This document shows positions 30,380 to 38,818 of a DNA stretch of 64,000 nt, in pieces (within the stretch, counting starts at the first letter, position 1; every line of letters starts with the position of its first letter). A model generated the notes under the pieces. The model was not told where the DNA came from, did not search any database, and was given only the letters and a program-made list of their open reading frames with translations. This DNA is from an uncultured Geobacter sp. (GTDB taxonomy: Bacteria; Desulfobacterota; Desulfuromonadia; Geobacterales; Geobacteraceae), in contig CAIWTU010000090.1 of assembly GCA_903915655.1 (NCBI GenBank), forward strand, positions 21,820 through 85,819, given 5' to 3'. Made by a program: the position numbers and the translations under genes.

Positions 30380-32056
30380 TTAGATTTCCATTATCACCGG
30401 CAATATCACCGGCCTTCGCTCTATGGTCTTGTTAAAGAAACGACGCAGGATGCGTCGCACCTCCTGCTTGACCTCATTCCAGTCGCCCATAACCTCGATG
30501 TTGACATTCGACAGGGTATCCAGAACCACCTTTTTTGTCTCGTCCAGGTATTCCTGGCTCTCGTCTTCGAAGACAAATCCGCGGGTAACGATGTCAGGCC
30601 CGTAGATGATTTCGCCGGTTGCCTGGTTAATGGCGATAATAACCACCACCATACCGTCCTTGGAGAGGTGCTTACGATCTTTCAACACCACTTCCCCAAC
30701 GTCTCCAATCCCTTTTCCGTCCACAAAAACCCGCCCCGATTCAACTTCCCCGGCTATTTCGCCATGCCCGCCGGTAAAGGCGACAATATTGCCATTCACC
30801 GCAAGAATACACCGCTCTGAGGGGATTCCCACACTCTGCGCCAGCTGGATATGTTTGACCAGGTGACGGTATTCGCCATGAACCGGAATGAAATAGCGCG
30901 GCCTGACGATATTGAGCATCAGCTTCAGCTCTTCCTGGCTGGCATGACCGGAGACGTGGACCTCGGAGACCTTCTCGTAGTAGACCTCGGCTCCCCGACG
31001 GTAGAGATGGTTGATCAGATCGGAAATGGTTTTTTCATTGCCCGGGATAAAGCGGGACGACAGGATGACGGTATCTCCCCTTTCCAGCTTGATCTGCTTG
31101 TGATCATCCATAGCAATGCGGGTCAGGGCGCTCATCGGCTCTCCCTGAGAGCCGGTGGTGATCATGCAGACCTCTTCCTTGGGCAGTTTCGGCAACTCCT
31201 TCAGCTCTATGAGCACACCATCGGGAATGTTCAGATATCCCATCTCTCTCGCAATCTGAACATTGGCAAGCATCGAGCGGCCATTGAGGAGGACCTTGCG
31301 CCCACTCCGGACAGCGGCGTTGACCACCTGCTGCACCCGGTGGATATTGCTGGAAAATGCCGCCACGATAATCCGCCCGCTGCAACGCGGGAATATATCG
31401 AAAAAGGCGTCACCAACCAGTTTTTCCGAGAGGGTATACCCTTCCCGTTCCACATTGGTAGAGTCGGACATCAGGGCAAGCACCCCCGCTTCCCCATAGC
31501 GGGAAAAAGTTGCCAGGTCAGTCAGTTCATTATCCACCGGAGTCTGGTCAAGCTTGAAATCACCGGTGTGGATAACCACCCCTTCGGGAGTGCGGATTGC
31601 CAGAGCAGAGCCGTCAACTATCGAGTGGGATACACGGATAATTTCCACCTCAAAGCAGCCCAGAGAGACCTTATCCCGCGGTTTCACCACCCGCAGTTCG
31701 ACCTTCTCGTCCAGGTTGTATTCCTTCAGTTTCTCCCGGACAAAACCAAGAGTCAGCGCCGTACCGTAAATGGGCGGGTTCAGATCCGGAAGAACATAGG
31801 GGAGCGCCCCTATGTGGTCCTCATGACCATGGGTCAGGAAGATTCCCCGCACCATGTCGGCCCTCTCCCGCAGGTAGGAGATATCTGGAATAACCAGATC
31901 GATCCCCAACATATATGGTTCCGGGAACATGAGGCCGCAGTCAACTATGATAATGTCCTCGCCATACTCGAAGAGAGCCATGTTCAGCCCTATTTCACCG
32001 AGCCCGCCGAGGGGTATGATTTTAAGCGTTGCACTCAAAGGTAATTCATTTTCCAT
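30380..32056 (-). CDS. rnj: Ribonuclease J
   Basis: RNase J (558 aa) is a beta-CASP metallo-beta-lactamase nuclease with endo- and 5'-3' exonuclease activity in mRNA decay and rRNA maturation. The metal motif HGHEDHIG is at 76-83, followed by HTGDFK, the beta-CASP domain, and the C-terminal PVHGEYRHL metal site. RNase J replaces or supplements RNase E in this lineage. It lies upstream of ftsK on the same strand and downstream of a plsC-containing gene set. AAAGGA precedes the ATG. Confidence 0.94.
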   Translation of the reverse strand: MENELPLSATLKIIPLGGLGEIGLNMALFEYGEDIIIVDCGLMFPEPYMLGIDLVIPDISYLRERADMVRGIFLTHGHEDHIGALPYVLPDLNPPIYGTALTLGFVREKLKEYNLDEKVELRVVKPRDKVSLGCFEVEIIRVSHSIVDGSALAIRTPEGVVIHTGDFKLDQTPVDNELTDLATFSRYGEAGVLALMSDSTNVEREGYTLSEKLVGDAFFDIFPRCSGRIIVAAFSSNIHRVQQVVNAAVRSGRKVLLNGRSMLANVQIAREMGYLNIPDGVLIELKELPKLPKEEVCMITTGSQGEPMSALTRIAMDDHKQIKLERGDTVILSSRFIPGNEKTISDLINHLYRRGAEVYYEKVSEVHVSGHASQEELKLMLNIVRPRYFIPVHGEYRHLVKHIQLAQSVGIPSERCILAVNGNIVAFTGGHGEIAGEVESGRVFVDGKGIGDVGEVVLKDRKHLSKDGMVVVIIAINQATGEIIYGPDIVTRGFVFEDESQEYLDETKKVVLDTLSNVNIEVMGDWNEVKQEVRRILRRFFNKTIERRPVILPVIMEI

Positions 32057-32117
32057 TGATGTCCTTTAGTAATACCGTTGCCTTGCATTTTGTTGAACGT
32101 CATCCCTCCCGTGTCGG

Positions 32118-32537
32118 CTACGGGGGAGGAGAGAGAGCTCGGGAGCCTGCCTTCAACTTTACCAGGGAGGCGATCTTTTCATCGCAACGCGAAATCCACT
32201 CTTTCCCAGGGGTATACAACCCCTTCGCAGCATAAAATGAGCTTCGAAGGGCACGATAGGCGACAAGTGCCAGCACACTGTCCCCGGCACGCTCCAGGCA
32301 GTCACCAATGCTCCATATCCTTACAGCGGATTTCTGCACCAGTGAACTGCCGGGGGTGTACATATGGATAGCGGCGGCATAACCATCAATTGCCTCGATA
32401 TAATTCATCCGGGCCAGCGCGGCTTCCCCTTTTGCAAACTGTACCCGCTGTCGCCAACAGGTTTCACCCCATATCAGGAGGAGACAGACCGCAGCAATAG
32501 CTATAATGTTTACTGCTATGTTTTTCGCTTTTTCCAT
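32118..32537 (-). CDS. Membrane-anchored TPR-like protein of unknown function
   Basis: A 139-aa protein with one N-terminal membrane helix (VNIIAIAAVCLLLIWG) and a soluble remainder with two helical hairpins of TPR character (GEAALARMNYIEAIDGYAAAI; LERAGDSVLALVAYRAL). I do not know the family. AGGGG is eight bases before the ATG. It lies in the plsC-small membrane protein-this gene-RNase J order with short spacers, so it is probably co-transcribed with plsC. Confidence 0.65.
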   Translation of the reverse strand: MEKAKNIAVNIIAIAAVCLLLIWGETCWRQRVQFAKGEAALARMNYIEAIDGYAAAIHMYTPGSSLVQKSAVRIWSIGDCLERAGDSVLALVAYRALRSSFYAAKGLYTPGKEWISRCDEKIASLVKLKAGSRALSPPP

Positions 32538-32542
32538 GGAAT

Positions 32543-32722
32543 TTACCCCTGAAAAAACCGAGGTACCGCAGCAAGCAGTACACCGAGAAGGGCAAGGAGA
32601 ACCCCGGCAAGAACAACGAGAGCGGCAATTAGGTCGAGGGGCCTGCGCAGACGATGAGAAAGCGGAAGACCCCAGGTAATTGCCGCAATCCCTGCAGCTA
32701 TCATCGCAAGATGCAAGAGCAT
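32543..32722 (-). CDS. Small two-helix membrane protein (59 aa)
   Basis: A 59-aa open frame with two hydrophobic segments (HLAMIAAGIAAITWGLPL and LIAALVVLAGVLLALLGVLL) separated by a basic hairpin SHRLRRPLD. The ATG (32722-32720) lies three bases after the plsC stop and the GAGAGATAGGGA upstream can serve as ribosome-binding site; the stop is five bases before the next gene's start. Its tight fit between two genes and clean membrane topology argue that it is real. No family is recognised. Confidence 0.6.
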   Translation of the reverse strand: MLLHLAMIAAGIAAITWGLPLSHRLRRPLDLIAALVVLAGVLLALLGVLLAAVPRFFQG

Positions 32723-32725
32723 TCC

Positions 32726-33427
32726 CTATCTCTCTAACCTTTGCTCGATGGACTCCCTGACACGTTCCAATAGATCATCCCGTCGCTTGCCGGCCGTCGC
32801 AGTAGTTGCAATCGGGTCTGAGAAGCATATCTTGATGGTCCCCCTGCGCAGAGCTATCGACTTGGCGGGATTGATCCGGGCTGTCCCGTTGATGGTAAAA
32901 GGAACGATCGGCACTCCGGCCTTGGCCGCCAGCATAAAGCCACCCCTCTTGAAAGGGAGAAGGTTCCCGTCAAGAGTGCGGGTCCCCTCGGGGAAAACAA
33001 TCACGCTCTCTCCGCTCCGTATGAGCGCCGCCGCTTCATCCATGCTCTTCAGGGCACGTCGCCCGTCACTGCGGTCGAGGGGAATGTACCCTGCGCGCCG
33101 CATGGCAAAACCGAAAAAAGGTATTTTAAAAAGCTCCTTTTTTGCTATCCATCTGAAGCGAACCGGGAGAGCCGCATAAAGGGCAAGAATGTCAAAATTG
33201 CTCGAGTGGTTCCCCATGAAAATAACCGGCTGATCGGTTGGCACCTTCCCGACATTCTCAATCTCCAGCGTTACCCCGGCAAGGAGGAGTGCGACCTTCC
33301 CCCACATTCTGGCATAATTATGAAGCCATCTTCCCGTCGGGTCGAACAGGGTGGCTGGAACACCGGTAAAGATTATGAACAGAGTAAAGGGAACAAACAA
33401 AAACAGGTAAAATATGCCTCGAATCAT
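32726..33427 (-). CDS. plsC: 1-acyl-sn-glycerol-3-phosphate acyltransferase
   Basis: PlsC (233 aa) adds the second acyl chain to lysophosphatidic acid, giving phosphatidic acid at the inner membrane. The acyltransferase motif I NHSSNFD carries H74 and D79; motif III FPEGTRT and motif IV VPIVPFTING are present, and the N terminus is a membrane segment. The last gene on the opposite side is ssb, divergently transcribed. Confidence 0.92.
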   Translation of the reverse strand: MIRGIFYLFLFVPFTLFIIFTGVPATLFDPTGRWLHNYARMWGKVALLLAGVTLEIENVGKVPTDQPVIFMGNHSSNFDILALYAALPVRFRWIAKKELFKIPFFGFAMRRAGYIPLDRSDGRRALKSMDEAAALIRSGESVIVFPEGTRTLDGNLLPFKRGGFMLAAKAGVPIVPFTINGTARINPAKSIALRRGTIKICFSDPIATTATAGKRRDDLLERVRESIEQRLER

Positions 33428-33673
33428 GGAACACCCCGGTAAGATATCGTTTGTACATTACTTATTTTTGTCTCTGTAGTCAAATAAATATCACCTTCCT
33501 TAACCTCGGTCTATTCTGTAAAGGCAATAACCGACATCATAGCGAATTATTGCCTGAGAAAACATTTATTTTGCGTAGGAATGAGTTTTGATGTAATATG
33601 CCGGAAAGTTTCGCCACCTGGCGGACCATTTTTTTCAGGAATGAAAACAACTTTCAATAAAAGGAGCCCCGAT

Positions 33674-34108
33674 ATGGCCAGCCTGAATAAAGTTATGCTG
33701 ATAGGAAATCTGGGAAAAGACCCGGAAGTCCGCTATACCACTTCCGGCACTCCGGTAGCCAGTTTCTCCATTGCGACCACAGAAAAATTCAAGAACAAAA
33801 GCGGCGACTTCGAAGAGAAAACCGAGTGGCACAACATCACCCTCTGGAGCAGGCTCGCTGAAATCGCCGGAGAGTATCTCTCAAAGGGTAAAACCGTCTA
33901 CATCGAAGGGCGGCTGCAGACCAGAAAATGGCAGGACCGGGACGGCCGCGACCGCTATACTACGGAAATAGTCGGAGAAAAGATGCAGATGTTGAGCGCC
34001 AAGGGAGACGGTGGCGGCCGGAGCAAGGCGCCGACAGACCAGGGTTACGGCGATGCGCCGGCCATCGAGGTACAATCTTTTAACCCGGATGATGATATTC
34101 CTTTTTAA
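33674..34108 (+). CDS. ssb: Single-stranded DNA-binding protein
   Basis: SSB (144 aa) coats single-stranded DNA and recruits repair enzymes through its C-terminal tip. The OB fold begins [22 protein letters not shown] and contains WHNITLW and [11 protein letters not shown]; the tail ends DDDIPF as in other bacteria. I chose ATG 33674, with AAAGGAG upstream at about 33659-33665, over the longer frame from 33581, whose extra 31 residues are not SSB-like. A strong terminator follows. Confidence 0.96.
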   Translation: MASLNKVMLIGNLGKDPEVRYTTSGTPVASFSIATTEKFKNKSGDFEEKTEWHNITLWSRLAEIAGEYLSKGKTVYIEGRLQTRKWQDRDGRDRYTTEIVGEKMQMLSAKGDGGGRSKAPTDQGYGDAPAIEVQSFNPDDDIPF

Positions 34109-34109
34109 C

Positions 34110-34121
34110 CTCTTGCAAGAG
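34110..34121. repeat. Perfect 12-bp palindrome matching the joined ends of the MITE-like repeat
   Basis: CTCTTGCAAGAG followed by CCTC occurs just after the ssb stop. It equals the left end (CCTCTTG) fused to the right end (CAAGAGCCTC) of the roughly 125-bp repeat at 38100-38229. Confidence 0.5.
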
Positions 34122-34159
34122 CCTCTAAAGGCAGGTAAAAAATAAAAATGTACACTTTT

Positions 34160-34188
34160 AGCCGCAAACGCTCTGTTTGCGGCTTTTT
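34160..34188 (+). terminator. Rho-independent terminator of ssb
   Basis: A perfect 10-bp stem AGCCGCAAAC/GTTTGCGGCT with a 5-base loop is followed by TTTTT. The stem also abuts the stop codon of the convergent glycerate kinase gene. Confidence 0.9.
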
Positions 34189-35483
34189 CAAACAACAACA
34201 ATAATCTGCACATCCATGACGTTCGTCCCGGTCGGACCGGTGACAAGGAGGCCACCAGCCTCCCGGAAAAAAGTGTATGAGTCGTTGTTGCGCAGGTATT
34301 CCTCCGGGTTGAGCCCGATCTTCCGGGCCTTAATGGCGGTCATCCCGTCAACTACGGCTCCGGCCGCATCAGTCGGACCGTCAGTGCCGTCGGTCCCGGC
34401 TGAGAGCAAGGTGATGCCGTTGACCCCTTCTATCTGAAGGGCAAAGGCTAGAGCCAGTTCCATGTTTCGCCCCCCCTTCCCCGCTCCCATAACTGCAACG
34501 GTAGTTTCGCCACCCGAAATGCGACAGAGAGGGGCAGGGCTCTCCTTGTGCAACTTTGCTGTCAAGGCATCGAAGGCAAGGCGCTTGCCGACTTCCAGCG
34601 CTTCACCGGAGATTTCGGCAGATATTATTTCGGCCCTTATACCAGCGGTTTCAGCAGCAGCTTTTGCCGCGATCAGCGCCTGGCGGTTGCTCCCGATAAT
34701 GATGTTTTCAACCTTGCTGAAAACCAGGCTATCCTCTTTCGGATTCTCCGGAACGAGCCCTTTCCCCCCGTTTTTCAGGAGGTTAGCTACCGCTTGCGGG
34801 ACACGGGACGTCAGGCCATATTTCTCCACTATTCCGAGCGCATCGGTAAAGGTCGTCGGATCGTGAGAGGTCGGACCGGAGGCGATGACATCCAGCCGGT
34901 CGCCGATTACATCGGAGAGGATCAGGGAAACGGTCGTGGCAGGATAAAGGAGTTCTGCGAGCCCCCCTCCTTTTACTAGCGAGAGATGCTTTCTTACCGC
35001 ATTCAGCTCTTGTATTTCCGCCCCGGCCCGAAGGAGGAGGGAAGTTGTCTCCTGCTTTTCCGCTAAGGAGATCCCTTCGCACGGCGATACGAACAGTGCA
35101 GACCCTCCCCCCGAGAGAAGGGCTACAACAAGAGTCCTCTCATCGGCTGATGCTGCCAGGTCGAGAATTTCTCCGGTCGCCCTCAACCCGTTCATATCGG
35201 GAACCGGATGCCCTGCTTCGTACACCCTTATCTTTTGCAGACCGTGATTAGCCGCATGCCCGCATTTGGTTATGATGGCGCCGGCATCGATAATCCCGCC
35301 GAGTCTTTCCTCCATACCCCTGGCCATCGGCACCGAGGCCTTGCCGAAACCGATGACTACCAGTCGTGAGTGCCTGTCACCTCCGCAAATGGTACGGACT
35401 CGATCTACGTACCTTCTCACCGCTTCCTCAGGGTCAACAGCCTTGATAGCCGCGGCAAATATTTCTCCGACAATGGTTTTCAT
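34188..35483 (-). CDS. Glycerate 2-kinase (MOFRL family)
   Basis: A 431-aa protein of the TtuD/GckA type that phosphorylates D-glycerate to 2-phosphoglycerate. The N-terminal domain has VVIGFGKASVPMARG and GHPVPD, then LLSGGGSALF and the C-terminal MOFRL domain (GGETTVAVMGAGKGGRNMELAL; GTDGTDGPTDAAGA). ATG 35483 (MKTIVGEIFAAA) fits the family start, but the ribosome-binding site is weak and an ATG at 35501 or 35519 is possible. It stands alone between ssb and priA. Confidence 0.9.
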   Translation of the reverse strand: MKTIVGEIFAAAIKAVDPEEAVRRYVDRVRTICGGDRHSRLVVIGFGKASVPMARGMEERLGGIIDAGAIITKCGHAANHGLQKIRVYEAGHPVPDMNGLRATGEILDLAASADERTLVVALLSGGGSALFVSPCEGISLAEKQETTSLLLRAGAEIQELNAVRKHLSLVKGGGLAELLYPATTVSLILSDVIGDRLDVIASGPTSHDPTTFTDALGIVEKYGLTSRVPQAVANLLKNGGKGLVPENPKEDSLVFSKVENIIIGSNRQALIAAKAAAETAGIRAEIISAEISGEALEVGKRLAFDALTAKLHKESPAPLCRISGGETTVAVMGAGKGGRNMELALAFALQIEGVNGITLLSAGTDGTDGPTDAAGAVVDGMTAIKARKIGLNPEEYLRNNDSYTFFREAGGLLVTGPTGTNVMDVQIIVVV

Positions 35484-35598
35484 AAGAGTGAACCGTCCCA
35501 TCTCCCTTATAACCGGCAATCCCGGTGCTTCGGGCAGATCGTCGGCAATTATTTTTCAATCTGGGTGAAACCTTTTTTCTACTCTACCCTCAGGGGCT

Positions 35599-37845
35599 TT
35601 ACATCATCTCCACCGGATCGACATCTATACTCATTCTGACCACCGGTGGCGGTCTGAAGTCCGTTCTGCAGCGAACCAGAATCGTGTTCAGTTCCCGGCG
35701 GGTCGGAGCTTTCAGCAGTATATGCCAACGGAACCGGCCTCGTATCTTGGCCATGGTCGCCGGTGCGGGGCCGAGGATCTCGGTTCTGGCACCGAATTCA
35801 CGGCGCAGCTCCCGCAAGACCCGGGCAGCGTCTTCCGCGACCTTTTCCACTGCCTGGGGGGAGGTTCCGGAGAGATTGACTGTTGCGAGATAGCAGAAGG
35901 GGGGGTAGCCGGCCTCGCGGCGGAACTCGATCTCTTCTGCGTAAAATCCGGCGAAGTCATGGGCCGCGGCTCTGACCAGGGCGTAGTGTTCGGGGGCAAG
36001 ACTCTGGATCAGCACCTTGCCGGGAGCATCCCCCCTGCCGGCACGTCCGGTTACCTGGCTGACCTGCTGGAAAGCCCTTTCAGAGCTCCTGAAATCTGGA
36101 ATGTTCAGGGTTGCATCTGCGGAGATCACCCCAACCAGAGTCACTCCCGGGTAATCGTGTCCCTTGGTAATCATCTGGGTGCCTATCAGGATATCGATGC
36201 TGCCATCCTCCAGTTTTTTCAATATCCGTGCATGGGAACCCCTGCCGGAGGTCGTGTCGCTGTCCATCCGGGCCACCCGTGCCGTGGGAAAAAGTTCTCT
36301 CGCCTCCTCCTCTACACGTTCAGTACCCCGCCCCAGAAAGCCGATCTCCGCGCCATTGCAGCCGGGACAGATGGATGGCGCTGGAAGGGAAAAGTCGCAA
36401 TAGTGGCAGAAATGACGTTGTTTAAGACGGTGGTAGGTAAGGGTGACTGAGCAGTTGGGGCAGCGGAAGACATGGCCGCAGTCCCGGCAGACCAGATATG
36501 TGGCAAAGCCTCGGCGGTTCAGAAAAAGGAGTGATTGCCCTCCCCCTGCCAGATTATCGGCAAGCGCTTCAACCAGTTCAGGGAGAAAGGTTTCCCCCTT
36601 CCGGCCTCTCCCATCGAGGATCTTCGTATCAGGGAACGGCAAATTGCGCACCCGTTCGGGGAGCTCCAGGTAGCCGAGTCTTCCCTGTTTTGCGGCGTAA
36701 AACGTCGTTATCAGAGGTGTAGCAGAACCGAGCAGTACCACCGCATTTTCCATCTTGCCGCGTACCAGAGCCAGGTCTCTCGCGTTGTAGGTAAACCCTT
36801 CGCTCTGCTTGTAAGACGCTTCATGCTCTTCATCGACCACGATGGTGCCCACTCTTTCCAGGGGGGCAAAGATTGCCGATCGGGCGCCGATGACGATGGA
36901 AACCTCGCCCCGGCGGATACGCCGCCATTCGTCGAAGCGTTCACCGGCGGCAAGGCCGCTGTGAAGCACGGCGATACCACAGCGGAAACGACTTCTGAAG
37001 CGCCTGACGAGCTGGGGAGTAAGGGCGATTTCAGGCGCCAGCACCAGGGCGTTCTTACCCTTGGAGAGGGAGTGGGCTATGGCCTGTAGGTAGACCTCCG
37101 TCTTGCCGCTTCCCGTGACACCATGGAGAAGAAAAGGGGAGAATTTACCCGCGGTTATCGCAGGGGCTATCAGGCTGAAGGCGTGAGCCTGACTTTCGTT
37201 AAGCAGCTGGGGAAGATCACGCTCGAAAGTCTCTTCACGAAAGGGATCGCGGTACAGTTCCCGCTTCAGCTCTTCGATCAGTCCGAGTTCCCTGAGCTTT
37301 TTCAGTGGCGCCGAAGATTCCCCGAAGTTCTTGCCGATTACAACCCGCGGCGCTTCGCCGAGATCGCGCAGAAATGCCAGTATCCGCTCAGCCTTGCCAC
37401 GCAAGCCGACAGCCTCTCCTGAGGCAGGGAGAGGCCGGTAGAAGGTCTCCATTTTTACCGACCGACCCCCCGTCAGCCTCTCTTCGTCAGCGGCCGTCCC
37501 GTCATCGTGGGTAACTCTCTTCCTGCGGCTTTCGATATTGATCCCTGCGGGGAGAGCCGCCTTTATCACTTCACCCAGGGGGTGCAGGTAATAGGCGGCG
37601 GCCCATCGATAAAGCCCAAGCTCCCCGGAAGTGAAGAGCGGTTCCTGATCGAGTATCGAGATTATTTCTTTAAGCTCACTCCCGGTATCTTCTGCATGGC
37701 CAAGGATATAGCCGGTCAGCTTTCTCCGCCCGAAGGGGACAAGGGCCCTTTTCCCCGGTTGTGCCTGGTTGACTAAATGTTCCGGCACACGGTAGTGGAA
37801 GGTGGTATCCAGCCGGAGCGGGATAGCGACTTGGACAATATTCAT
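35599..37845 (-). CDS. priA: Primosomal protein N' (replication restart helicase PriA)
   Basis: PriA (748 aa) is the 3'-5' helicase that rebuilds the primosome at collapsed forks. In order: 3'-DNA-binding domain, winged helix, helicase core with Walker A GVTGSGKTEVYL and the DEEH box (VVDEEHEASYKQ), and zinc-binding cysteines CRDCGHVFRCPNC...CHYCDFSLPAPSICPGC. The ATG at 37845 has no Shine-Dalgarno sequence; a perfect TATAAT lies only five bases before it, suggesting a leaderless mRNA. Confidence 0.95.
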   Translation of the reverse strand: MNIVQVAIPLRLDTTFHYRVPEHLVNQAQPGKRALVPFGRRKLTGYILGHAEDTGSELKEIISILDQEPLFTSGELGLYRWAAAYYLHPLGEVIKAALPAGINIESRRKRVTHDDGTAADEERLTGGRSVKMETFYRPLPASGEAVGLRGKAERILAFLRDLGEAPRVVIGKNFGESSAPLKKLRELGLIEELKRELYRDPFREETFERDLPQLLNESQAHAFSLIAPAITAGKFSPFLLHGVTGSGKTEVYLQAIAHSLSKGKNALVLAPEIALTPQLVRRFRSRFRCGIAVLHSGLAAGERFDEWRRIRRGEVSIVIGARSAIFAPLERVGTIVVDEEHEASYKQSEGFTYNARDLALVRGKMENAVVLLGSATPLITTFYAAKQGRLGYLELPERVRNLPFPDTKILDGRGRKGETFLPELVEALADNLAGGGQSLLFLNRRGFATYLVCRDCGHVFRCPNCSVTLTYHRLKQRHFCHYCDFSLPAPSICPGCNGAEIGFLGRGTERVEEEARELFPTARVARMDSDTTSGRGSHARILKKLEDGSIDILIGTQMITKGHDYPGVTLVGVISADATLNIPDFRSSERAFQQVSQVTGRAGRGDAPGKVLIQSLAPEHYALVRAAAHDFAGFYAEEIEFRREAGYPPFCYLATVNLSGTSPQAVEKVAEDAARVLRELRREFGARTEILGPAPATMAKIRGRFRWHILLKAPTRRELNTILVRCRTDFRPPPVVRMSIDVDPVEMM

Positions 37846-38431
37846 AAGGGATTATACGTTGTTCCGTACTCCGCCACAAAAAGGTCGTAAGGCAGAGGGC
37901 GATCGGGATGCCGGGCGCCTCTCCAGTAACTATCAGGCCTTGCATTAAAAAGGTCACACATCTGCCCCTCCTGTCAGCTTACATTCTTATTGGAGCCTCG
38001 TTGCAGTATACATTTTGCTATGGATGTTTCAATCGTTTACTTCCGGAAGAAAGGGCAAGCTTCCAGATATTTTACCTGTATAGATAAAATCTCTCTTTTG
38101 AGCCTCTTGACAAAGTCCGAATAATTGTCATTCGGCAGGCTTCTAACCGGAATCCGGATTTTAACTGACTGAAAAGACTGGATCCCCGATAAAGGCATTC
38201 GGGGATGACAATCATTTTGCAAGAGCCTCTTTCTTTACGGACAATTGAAGAGCATGGTTTCAGCGCACCTGCTTCAACGGCACGGATTCGCAACCCTGTT
38301 TCCTCTTTCCCGTATGCTGCATCCCTTCCCCTGCTGACTTACGACTACAAGCGGTTAAAAAGTGTAGGCAAAATTAGCGGTTAAAGTGTATTATTCAGTA
38401 ACAGAGAGACAACATCGGAAAAAGGAGTCCT
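37846..38431. other. Gene-free region upstream of priA and the GGQ gene, holding a MITE-like repeat
   Basis: About 590 bases with no convincing gene. It contains a TATAAT on the minus strand at 37856-37851 upstream of priA, the roughly 130-bp repeat at 38100-38229, and the ribosome-binding site of the GGQ gene (AAAGGAG, about 38420-38427). Short open frames in it are repeat-derived. Confidence 0.5.
38100..38229. repeat. MITE-like repeat, copy A
   Basis: About 130 bases bounded by GAGCCTCTTG and CAAGAGCCTC. Imperfect terminal inverted repeats run CTTGACAAA...ATAATTGTCAT and ATGACAATCATTTTGCAAG. An inner hairpin ATCCCCGA/TCGGGGAT lies near the right end. It has no coding capacity. The second copy is at 46944-47069. 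Confidence 0.75.
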
Positions 38432-38818
38432 GTGGCGCCGACCTTTGCCGTAAATGATTCAAAAAACCGCCGGCTGCTGGAGAAGATGAAGTCGCTCGAT
38501 CTCCGCGAAGAGGATATCGAGGAGAAATTCATCCATTCATCGGGAAAAGGGGGGCAGCATGTCAACAAGACCTCCACCTGCGTCTACCTGAAGCATCTTC
38601 CGACCGGGCTCGAAGTGAAGTGTATGAAAGAGCGGAGCCAGTCCGTAAACAGGTTTCTGGCGCGGCGCGAGCTGGTGGAAAAGATCGAGTCGCTGTCGGG
38701 GATCCGGACTCTCCATGAGATCCGGGATGAGAAGCTTCGTAAACAGAAGGCAAAACGAAAAAAGAGAGCGGCCGTGAAGTATGACGGTGCTGAAAGAGAA
38801 ATGAATGACAAAAAATGA
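38432..38818 (+). CDS. RF-1 domain-only peptide chain release factor-like protein (GGQ)
   Basis: A 128-aa protein consisting of the catalytic domain of class I release factors without codon-recognition domains. The catalytic GGQ is at 40-42 in SSGKGGQHVNKTSTCV, followed by a long helix (QSVNRFLARRELVEKIE) and a Lys/Arg-rich tail (KLRKQKAKRKKRAAVKYD), the layout of ArfB/YaeJ and mitochondrial MTRFR-type rescue factors, which release peptides from stalled ribosomes or free large subunits. The start is GTG with AAAGGAG four bases upstream. Its last 14 bases overlap the mutS2 start. Confidence 0.88.
   Translation: MAPTFAVNDSKNRRLLEKMKSLDLREEDIEEKFIHSSGKGGQHVNKTSTCVYLKHLPTGLEVKCMKERSQSVNRFLARRELVEKIESLSGIRTLHEIRDEKLRKQKAKRKKRAAVKYDGAEREMNDKK

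Noticed and set aside
30851..32044. Long plus-strand open frame opposite the RNase J gene
   Set aside because: Antisense shadow; the RNase J reading has complete metal motifs.
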